A stretch of 64,000 bases of DNA. Origin: Megalobrama amblycephala (Eukaryota > Chordata > Actinopteri > Cypriniformes > Xenocyprididae). Location of the stretch: assembly GCF_018812025.1 (NCBI RefSeq), contig NC_063052.1, positions 20,352,914 through 20,416,913 on the forward strand, written 5' to 3'. Position 1 is the first letter of the stretch; the number at the start of each line of letters is the position of its first letter. Below, in pieces: positions 57,594 to 64,000 of this stretch. The translations under genes and the position numbers were made by a program. The notes beneath the pieces were generated by a model. That model had not been told where the DNA came from and did not search any database. It saw only the letters and a list, made by a program, of their open reading frames with translations.

Positions 57594-57646
57594 AGCCAGC
57601 CCTTGTTGAGGGACAGATGGGGGCTGAATTGAAATCAAACCGTCCC
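57584..57646 (+). promoter_or_regulatory. -1 programmed ribosomal frameshift site
   Basis: Heptamer TTTAAAC at 57584-57590 is phased as T_TTA_AAC in the gag frame, one codon before the gag TAG. Six bases downstream, 57597-57604 can pair with 57619-57626 (eight pairs, two of them G-U, CAGCCC with GGGCTG in the core). Loop bases GGGAC (57610-57614) can pair with GTCCC at 57642-57646, giving an H-type pseudoknot. The -1 frame is open from here into protease. Confidence 0.85.
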
Positions 57647-57904
57647 GCTGTTAAATGTATCTCAAACAAATGTCAATCTTCTAGGAAGCGAAGCATTAAC
57701 CTGCCAGAGGGTTTGGTGGGTGCTAGATGCATTGCAGAAATCAGCATAGCTGGTGAAAAGTGTCATTGTTTATTGGACACTGGGTCACAAGTTACAACAG
57801 TCCCCAAGTCCTTTTATGAGCAGCACCTCTCTGAATATCCCCTTAACTCTGTCAATGACATCTTTGGAAGTAGAAGGTGCCAATGGTCTTTCTGTCCCAT
57901 ATGA
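57590..57904 (+). CDS. pol: Pol N-terminal part: protease (in -1 frame)
   Basis: In the -1 frame the coding sequence continues past the gag stop as EPALVEGQMGAELKSN (first in-frame ATG at 57617), then VGARCIAEISIAGEKCHCLLDTGSQVTTVP, where Asp-Thr-Gly (57776-57784) is the retropepsin active site. Continuation SFYEQHLSEYPLNS is protease-like, but after about 57862 the frame is wrong and stops at 57904. The correct continuation is in the frame of the next feature, so one extra base near 57863-57865 separates them. Reading through by frameshifting at the slippery site would give Gag-Pol. Confidence 0.85.
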   Translation, partial: LEPALVEGQMGAELKSNRPAVKCISNKCQSSRKRSINLPEGLVGARCIAEISIAGEKCHCLLDTGSQVTTVPKSFYEQHLSEYPLNSVNDIFGSRRCQWSFCPI

Positions 57905-60900
57905 AGGCTTTGTAGAAGTGGACATTACCTTTCCAGAGGAGTTTCTGGGTGTGAGTGTTGAAGTACCTACTGTAGCCCTAGTAGTTCCTGATGTGAACCC
58001 TCACAATCAGCCTTTGATTCTAATAGGCACAAATACCTTGGATGTTCTCTACGAGCAACATTTGAACGTGAATTCCCCAATGTTTCAACCATCTTCATTT
58101 GGTTACAGAGTGGTTCTGAGGACACTCGAGATGAGACATAAACAAAACACAAGTGGCATTCTTGGTCATGTGCGGTTGAGGAGTAAAGTACCTGAGGTCA
58201 TGGCTGCAGGTCAGACTGTAGTTGTGGAAGGTTCCCTTGCAATGCCCTGTGGGGTTGATAAGTGTGTCATGGTAGAGCATCCATCTAATTCCTCTTTGCC
58301 TGGTGGGGTATTTGTCAAACACTGCCTACTTACCTTTTCTAAAACCCAATCTTACCGCTTACCAGTGGTGCTTACGAATGAAACTGAACATGATATAGCA
58401 ATCCCGCCAAGGTGCAAAATAGCTGAGCTTCATGTGGTTGACTCTGTACTCCCTCCGCCAATCACCCCTTCACAAAATAAACACTTACCTGTGCAGGAGC
58501 TTGATTTCACTTTGAATTTTGGCGATTCACCACTACCACAAGAATGGAAGGACCGTATCACTAAAAAGCTCAGAGAAATGCCTGAAGTTTTCAGTCAGCA
58601 TGACTTAGACTTCGGACACACCCAAAAGGTGAAACATTGCATAAACCTTAATGACGACACTCCTTTTAAACAAAGAGCACGGTCAATCCACCCACAAGAT
58701 GTTGAGGCTGTCCGCAAGCATTTGCGTGACCTTCTTGTGAGTGGAGTAATTCGAGAGTCTGAATCACCCTTTTCCTCACCCATAGTGGTGGTGAGAAAGA
58801 AGAACGGGGATGTGCGACTATGTATAGATTATAGAAAGTTAAACCTCCAGACGGTAAAAGACGCGTACGCCCTTCCCAATCTTGAGGAAACTTTTTCAGC
58901 TCTGACAGGTTCCAGATGGTTTTCCGTACTTGATTTGAAATCTGGATACTACCAGATAGAAGTTGAGGAGTCTGACAAGCCCAAAACCGCCTTTGTTTGT
59001 CCACTGGGGTTTTGGGAATTCAATCGTATGCCTCAAGGTGTCACCAATGCACCAAGTACTTTTCAAAGATTAATGGAGAAATGTATGGGGGACATTAATC
59101 TGAAAGAAGTACTGGTCTTTTTGGACGACCTAATAATATTCTCTGACACCCCAGAGGAGCATGAGAGACGACTACTCAATGTTCTACATCGCCTCAAAGA
59201 GTACGGGCTGAAACTTTCTCTGGAAAAATGTAAATTTTTCCAAACCTCTGTTCGTTATCTGGGACATATTGTGTCAGAGCATGGGGTAGAGACCGACCCG
59301 GAAAAGATCCAAGCCTTAAAAACCTGGCCGAGTCCCAAGAATCTTAAAGAACTGAGGTCATTTTTGGGCTTCGCAGGCTACTATCGCCGGTTCATTAAAG
59401 ATTATTCAAGGATCGTGAAACCACTCAATGACCTCACCTCAGGGTATCCACCATTAAGGAAAAGTAGTAAAAGGAGCGATAAAAAGGGACCGTACTACAA
59501 TCCTAAGGAGCCTTTTGGGGGTCGTTGGACATCCTCTTGTGAGGAAGCTTTCCAGTCCATCATTGAGAAGCTCACTAGTGCACCTATCCTTGGTTTTGCT
59601 GACCCCAAACTCCCCTACTTTCTTCATACAGATGCCAGCACCAAGGGGTTGGGAGCTGCACTGTATCAGGAGCAAGGTGGGCAGATGCGTGCAATTGCAT
59701 TTGCGAGCAGAGGGCTGTCACACAGTGAGTCAAGGTATCCTGCTCACAAACTAGAATTTCTTGCCCTTAAATGGGCAGTAACTGAAAAGTTTAGTGATTA
59801 CCTTTATGGCAGCCAATTCACTGTCATCACTGATAGCAATCCTCTCACTCATGTTCTTACCACCGCAAGATTAGATGCTACAAGTTATCGCTGGCTAGCA
59901 GCTCTGTCCACTTTTTCATTTAAGCTGCAGTATAGGGCAGGCAAACTGAATGTTGATGCAGATGGTCTTTCAAGGCGACCTCAAGAGCCATTTCCGGAAA
60001 ACCCCTTGACTCAAAAGGAGCACGAAAGGATACAACAATTTGTAGAGCATCACCTTTCCAACGCAGAAGGTTCTGTCAGCACCACAGAGGTAGTCCAGGC
60101 CATCTGTGAGAAGCACCTCATTAGGCAGTCAGCTGATGCTGGGCCAGGCATTGCTCTCATAAGCTCGCTTGCACTCCATTCCGACGCTGTACCCGCCTGT
60201 TATGAACGAGAAGATAATTCTGATTGGTTACCTGTTATACCTCACCTTTCAGACCTTGGTGACAAACAAAGGGCCGATCCAGTTCTTCAAGTGGTGATGT
60301 CACACTTGGAATCAGGAGAAAAACCTTCACCAGCAGTAAGGAAAGAACTTCCTTGTCTTCCCTTTTTCTTAAAGGAGTGGAATCGTCTTGAGTTAAATGA
60401 CGGAGTACTCTACAGAAGACGGAAAGACAATGATTCCATCACTTACCAGCTAGTGCTCCCTGAAGAGCTAAGATCCTCTGTGATGAGTAGTTTACATGAC
60501 AGTATGGGTCACATGGGGATGGAGAGAACTCTGGACCTGGCCAGGTCCCGATTTTACTGGCCAAAAATGGCAGCTGAAGTGGAACAAAAGGTCAGGACGT
60601 GTGGTCGTTGTGTGCGAAGGAAGTCCTTACCTCAAAAAGCAGCACCGCTGGTCAATATCCAGGCCACCAGACCATTACAATTAGTCTGTATGGACTTTCT
60701 ATCGTTGGAACCAGACCGGAGCAACACGAGGGACATCTTAGTGATCACAGATTTTTTCACTAAGTATGCGGTAGCAGTCCCTACACCAAATCAAAAGGCG
60801 AGAACAGTAGCAAAGTGTCTTTGGGAGAACTTTATTGTGCATTATGGGTTTCCTGAACGCCTACATAGTGACCAGGGCCCATATTTTGAGTCGCGCACAA

Positions 60901-62246
60901 TCAAAGAACTTTGTGACATATCAGGTATTAAGAAACTTCGAACAACGCCCTACCATCCTAGGGGAAACCCTGTTGAACGGTTCAATAGGACTCTACTGGA
61001 CATGCTTGGCACATTGGATGAGAAAGACAAAACTCATTGGAGAGATTGTGTCAAGCCATTAGTTCAAGCATATAATTGCACAAAGCATGAAGTTACAGGG
61101 TACACCCCCTATGAATTGATGTTTGGGCGCCAGCCTCGGTTGCCTGTCGACCTTGCCTTTGGATTACCATACCAGGACCGTCCACAGATATCCCATTCTG
61201 AATATGTCAAACATCTGAAGTCTCACCTGGAAGAAAGCTATTTGCTTGCTTCCCGTAGAGCATTAAAGAGTGCGGAAAGGAACAAAATTAGGTTTGACAA
61301 ACATGTGACAAATTCCTCCTTGGAAGTTAATGATCGTGTGCTGGTGAGAAACGTTCTGTTGCGTGGTAAGCACAAATTAGCAGACAAGTGGGAGCCCGAG
61401 GTGTATGTGGTAGTAAAGCGAGCAGGAGACTTACCTGTCTACACTGTTCGTCCTGAAACAAAGGATGGTCCTCTCCGTACGCTCCACAGAGACCTTTTGC
61501 TTCCTTGTGGATTCTTGCCATCACCAGAAATTTCAAGCCCTACCTTGACCAAGCCTACCTCCAAACCTAGGACTCGCCAGAACCCTGGTATTCAATCATC
61601 TGATGATGACAATTTATATCCTGATCCGGAGGATGAGGAGCTTAATGGGAGGTATGATGTTTTTCCAGTTGTGGAAAAGGTACGGTTCTCAATGGTGCAT
61701 GACATTGGTAGGTCAGACGGAGCTGTGGATATTTCTTCTGATGCTGACTCAACTAACCAAAAACCTCCAGATGATGATACTGTGCAAAGACATCCAGTTG
61801 AACACCTACCTGTTGATCCTCCCAACGAATACTCACCTGTTGATCCTCCCGAGGAATACTCACCTGTTGATCCTCCAGACGAATACTCACCTGTTGATGC
61901 TTCAGGAGTCTCTGAAACAAGTAATACACCTGAAAAAGACCAAACTGAAACAGAAAAGGACCTGCCTGTTCGAAGTGAAGATGAATTTGGAGCGACAAAC
62001 GTTGCTAAAACTACTGTTTCTGTGGAAAGGGGAGAACAACAGCCAGGAAATGAGGGGAAACAGAATGCAAATATTCCACTCAGACGCTCTAGTAGGCAGA
62101 GAGAGGAACCTGAGAGACTTACCTACTTTCAGCTTGGAAACCCCCTGTCTTATGTTGTTCAATCTTTGTTCCAGGGGTTAAGTACTGCCCTTGTTAGCTC
62201 CCTCAATAGTGTTGAAAAATACAGGCCCCCTTTCCAATTTACCTGA
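57753..62246 (+). CDS. pol: Pol: protease end, RT, RNase H, integrase, acidic tail
   Basis: Meaningful from about 57866 (EVEGANGLSVPYEGF). Protease C-terminus: PLILIGTNTLD. RT: PIVVVRKKNGDVRLCIDYRK, LDLKSGYYQIEV (Asp394), FNRMPQGVTNAPSTFQRLM, LVFLDDLIIF (Asp458, Asp459), FLGFAGYYRRFIKDYS. RNase H: FLHTDASTKGLGAAL (Asp627), ITDSNPLTHVL, DADGLSRR. Integrase: His/Cys finger HDSMGHMG...CGRCVRR (Cys950, Cys953), Asp981, Asp1040 (SDQGPYF) and Glu1075 (NPVERFNRT). Then GYTPYELMFGRQPRLPVD, LADKWEPEVYVVV, and from about residue 1280 an acidic tail with a four-fold EYSPVDPP-like repeat. The C-terminus ends QSLFQGLSTALVSSL. Intact apart from the upstream one-base shift. Confidence 0.92.
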   Translation: MKSVIVYWTLGHKLQQSPSPFMSSTSLNIPLTLSMTSLEVEGANGLSVPYEGFVEVDITFPEEFLGVSVEVPTVALVVPDVNPHNQPLILIGTNTLDVLYEQHLNVNSPMFQPSSFGYRVVLRTLEMRHKQNTSGILGHVRLRSKVPEVMAAGQTVVVEGSLAMPCGVDKCVMVEHPSNSSLPGGVFVKHCLLTFSKTQSYRLPVVLTNETEHDIAIPPRCKIAELHVVDSVLPPPITPSQNKHLPVQELDFTLNFGDSPLPQEWKDRITKKLREMPEVFSQHDLDFGHTQKVKHCINLNDDTPFKQRARSIHPQDVEAVRKHLRDLLVSGVIRESESPFSSPIVVVRKKNGDVRLCIDYRKLNLQTVKDAYALPNLEETFSALTGSRWFSVLDLKSGYYQIEVEESDKPKTAFVCPLGFWEFNRMPQGVTNAPSTFQRLMEKCMGDINLKEVLVFLDDLIIFSDTPEEHERRLLNVLHRLKEYGLKLSLEKCKFFQTSVRYLGHIVSEHGVETDPEKIQALKTWPSPKNLKELRSFLGFAGYYRRFIKDYSRIVKPLNDLTSGYPPLRKSSKRSDKKGPYYNPKEPFGGRWTSSCEEAFQSIIEKLTSAPILGFADPKLPYFLHTDASTKGLGAALYQEQGGQMRAIAFASRGLSHSESRYPAHKLEFLALKWAVTEKFSDYLYGSQFTVITDSNPLTHVLTTARLDATSYRWLAALSTFSFKLQYRAGKLNVDADGLSRRPQEPFPENPLTQKEHERIQQFVEHHLSNAEGSVSTTEVVQAICEKHLIRQSADAGPGIALISSLALHSDAVPACYEREDNSDWLPVIPHLSDLGDKQRADPVLQVVMSHLESGEKPSPAVRKELPCLPFFLKEWNRLELNDGVLYRRRKDNDSITYQLVLPEELRSSVMSSLHDSMGHMGMERTLDLARSRFYWPKMAAEVEQKVRTCGRCVRRKSLPQKAAPLVNIQATRPLQLVCMDFLSLEPDRSNTRDILVITDFFTKYAVAVPTPNQKARTVAKCLWENFIVHYGFPERLHSDQGPYFESRTIKELCDISGIKKLRTTPYHPRGNPVERFNRTLLDMLGTLDEKDKTHWRDCVKPLVQAYNCTKHEVTGYTPYELMFGRQPRLPVDLAFGLPYQDRPQISHSEYVKHLKSHLEESYLLASRRALKSAERNKIRFDKHVTNSSLEVNDRVLVRNVLLRGKHKLADKWEPEVYVVVKRAGDLPVYTVRPETKDGPLRTLHRDLLLPCGFLPSPEISSPTLTKPTSKPRTRQNPGIQSSDDDNLYPDPEDEELNGRYDVFPVVEKVRFSMVHDIGRSDGAVDISSDADSTNQKPPDDDTVQRHPVEHLPVDPPNEYSPVDPPEEYSPVDPPDEYSPVDASGVSETSNTPEKDQTETEKDLPVRSEDEFGATNVAKTTVSVERGEQQPGNEGKQNANIPLRRSSRQREEPERLTYFQLGNPLSYVVQSLFQGLSTALVSSLNSVEKYRPPFQFT
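61795..61910 (+). repeat. Tandem 30-bp repeat in the pol tail
   Basis: Four copies of a unit encoding (D/N/E)EYSPVDPP with changes; the last copy reads PVDAS. In frame with pol. Confidence 0.8.
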
Positions 62247-62310
62247 TGCTTCACCAAATGTAGTGACTAATCAGCCACTCAGAGCATGCAAAGGGACTTG
62301 CATGATTTCA

Positions 62311-62321
62311 GGGGGGGAAAG
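62311..62321 (+). other. Polypurine tract
   Basis: GGGGGGGAAAG directly before the 3' LTR TG, in the position of the plus-strand priming site. Confidence 0.85.
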
Positions 62322-63704
62322 TGTAACCCTTGTTAAATAATTGTTTATGATTAGTATTATTTATTATAAGATTACTTAAATAGAATATGATTATTCATAT
62401 GGCAGAAATTCTTTATAAATGTACAAATATATGTAAATATTTATATCTGAATTAAGTTAAGGAATGAGCAATGGCCAATCGGAGCGTTGCATTGTCAGCT
62501 CCGCCCCTTTTCCTACAGATCGCGTTGCACAGTTCAGATGAGAGACGGGGAGCAACGGAGAAATTTGATCAGACGTGTGTGTGTTAAATGGTGAAAAATA
62601 CGATTCCTAATATGTTTAAGGTTCACATAAACTGGACAAATTAGAGCTCAACCTCAAGATATTAGACGATCCAGCATGATTGTTGATTTTGACTCGGTGA
62701 GTTTACAATGTTATAATTAGTCTTTAAAAAAAAAAAAAAAAAAACATTGACAACACATTATTTTATTTGTTTCATGCACACGAGACAAAATTGTGTTATA
62801 TTGTAATATTGTATGGGCTGGATTGTAATTTGCAGTGGATTATATCAGACCGCATGGTGTATTGAGTGTTCACTGCCGTTCGCTGACGCCATTTTGTGCG
62901 TGCCTGTGAAAGAGAAAAGAGAGAAAGACGTGAATGGACAGGTATTTGAATATAATGTCACTTACAGTGATTTCATTCATGGAAGTATTTTATTTGTTTC
63001 CTGTGTTATGTATAATTGTTGATCATTATTGATATACAATATTGAATGCATATTCTGGTCTGTGATCAGGCCAGGTTTTTTTTTTCTGTGTGAACAATTT
63101 CCAAGTTGGATTTCCCTAATCGATGGCGAGCCTCCCACTTCGACCCTGAAAGGATCATGAACCAAGAGGAAAGGACAATTTTTCCATTCCGTTGTTTTTC
63201 TTCAGACACGTAAGAGAGAACACATTCCCAGAGACTGGTTCTTTGTATTTTTATTTTTTTTTATGGGACTGAAACATTTCAGTAGCACAATTGAGAAACT
63301 TTAAAACTGATTAATCTTCCAATTGATAAAAACTTTGAAACTGGACACTGATTTCAGTGTGGGTTATATGTGATATCACTGAGATTTGGTTTAATTTGTA
63401 TACGCATTTGATTGTGATTGTGATTACTGTAAATTAAAAGTAATTTAGAGGGTGCACCCAGGGTATATATATAGTTTATTGTATATTTTCTCTTTTTGTT
63501 TGTTGTTCTGTGAATTGAAGGAAAAAAAAGGAAATACTGAAAGGAAAAGAAATAACTGAATATTCAAAGTAAAGTTATTTTTGATTCAACTTACCTTTTG
63601 TCTCTGTGTTTTGCTCAGTATCACCGCCGCCTCCCTTTACGTACCATGCAGTCTTCTGATTGTATTTCTCTGGTCCATTAGTGAGTGAGTAAATACCCGC
63701 TACA
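62322..63704 (+). repeat. 3' LTR of the gypsy element
   Basis: 1383 bp. It matches the 5' LTR on both sides of a 392-bp block (62899-63290) missing from the 5' copy. Shared parts differ by about five substitutions and one 1-bp indel. Confidence 0.95.
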
Positions 63705-64000
63705 TAATCATTGAAAATATGTGAATCTTCAAACTATTTAAAGGGAAGTGATGTCTCACGCTTTGTTTCAATGAGTGCGAGAGATCACTTCTGTTGCCAG
63801 AGTGCGTTCAGACCTCACTAACCGGATGCGCAGGGCAGTTGGACATAGTGGTGTTTTAGAGGTAAAAAATTATATAAATACTGTTTGGTTTCTCACACAA
63901 ACCGATCGTTTCGTGTCTTAGGACATCAATGTGTTGTCACGAGCTGCAGGGTTTCATTTGGATACTCTTATAGATTCAATTCCCATTGACATGCATTATA
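63705..64000. other. No recognised feature
   Basis: Right flank of the gypsy element; no coding frame or repeat recognised in the remaining 296 bp. Confidence 0.5.

Larger units (their letters stand above)
54827..63704 (+). mobile_element. Young, near-intact Ty3/gypsy retrotransposon
   Basis: TG...CA LTRs at 54827-55817 and 62322-63704, a primer-binding site, a gag frame, a pol frame with protease, RT, RNase H and integrase in gypsy order, and a polypurine tract. Flanks TAAG (54823-54826) and TAAT (63705-63708) are a possible 4-bp duplication with one mismatch. LTR divergence is about 0.5% plus one 1-bp indel, so insertion is recent. The only clear coding lesions are a one-base insertion after the protease active site and a shortened integrase spacing. 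Confidence 0.95.

Noticed and set aside
61603..62181. 192-codon frame overlapping the pol tail
   Set aside because: Leu/Thr-rich +1 shadow of the acidic tandem-repeat tail; no env-like signal peptide or transmembrane pattern.
62899..63290. Retained intron in the 3' LTR explaining the LTR length difference
   Set aside because: The block starts with neither GT at the divergence point nor ends with AG at the rejoining point in a way that leaves the 5' LTR sequence; splicing does not produce the observed junction.

Overview
The window is eukaryotic and almost certainly teleost, most likely a cyprinid (inference). It has AT-rich filler, long TA/CA microsatellites, fish-type L2 and L1/Tx1-like LINEs, DIRS tyrosine-recombinase retrotransposons, Ty3/gypsy elements, a tRNA-derived SINE and abundant TTAA-flanked MITEs, including the family ending AGGGTTAGTTCACCC that I recall from zebrafish and carp. 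There is no bacterial gene organisation. I found no secure host gene, only two short candidate exons on the minus strand at 49.5-51.1 kb. Essentially everything readable is transposable-element sequence.

Layout. 1-6.1 kb: unannotated AT-rich DNA, then a minus-strand L1-like LINE relic (about 1.06-4.99 kb) split by an 829-bp hairpin MITE, then the 3' end of a gypsy pol gene. 7.06-9.5 kb: two MITEs back to back sharing one TTAA; the second carries a SINE and a THAP-domain start. 10.1 kb: a 147-bp TA tract. 11.6-14 kb: an LTR fragment, a 225-bp hairpin repeat and a minus-strand L2 LINE. 14-18.9 kb: a plus-strand Tx1-like LINE interrupted by a solo LTR that itself contains a hAT element. 18.9-25.1 kb: a TTAA element containing a decayed DIRS retrotransposon. 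25.1-41.1 kb: a second Tx1-like LINE with ORF1 and ORF2 interrupted in turn by a solo LTR, the 225-bp hairpin repeat, an AT-flanked MITE, an inverted solo LTR containing a nearly complete DIRS element, and an internally deleted SCAN-type gypsy. 41-47.8 kb: a hairpin MITE, a DIRS terminal relic, LTRs, and an L2 relic containing a hAT MITE with a perfect 8-bp duplication. 51-54 kb: another copy of the LTR family with three MITEs inside. 54.8-63.7 kb: a young, almost intact Ty3/gypsy element.

The gypsy element at 54827-63704 is the best functional unit. Its LTRs are nearly identical (about five substitutions over about 990 aligned bases). Its gag resembles the PNMA/ZCCHC12 family. Pol lies in the -1 frame and starts at a T_TTA_AAC slippery heptamer directly before the gag stop, followed after 6 nt by a predicted stem-loop that can form a pseudoknot. 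One extra base inside the protease region and a shortened integrase D-E spacing are the visible lesions. The DIRS element at 28931-35256 keeps gag, RT/RNase H and tyrosine recombinase plus inverted terminal repeats and an internal complementary region whose arithmetic fits the circular-junction model. Many insertions can be ordered in time because host-element reading frames rejoin exactly across the target-site duplications.
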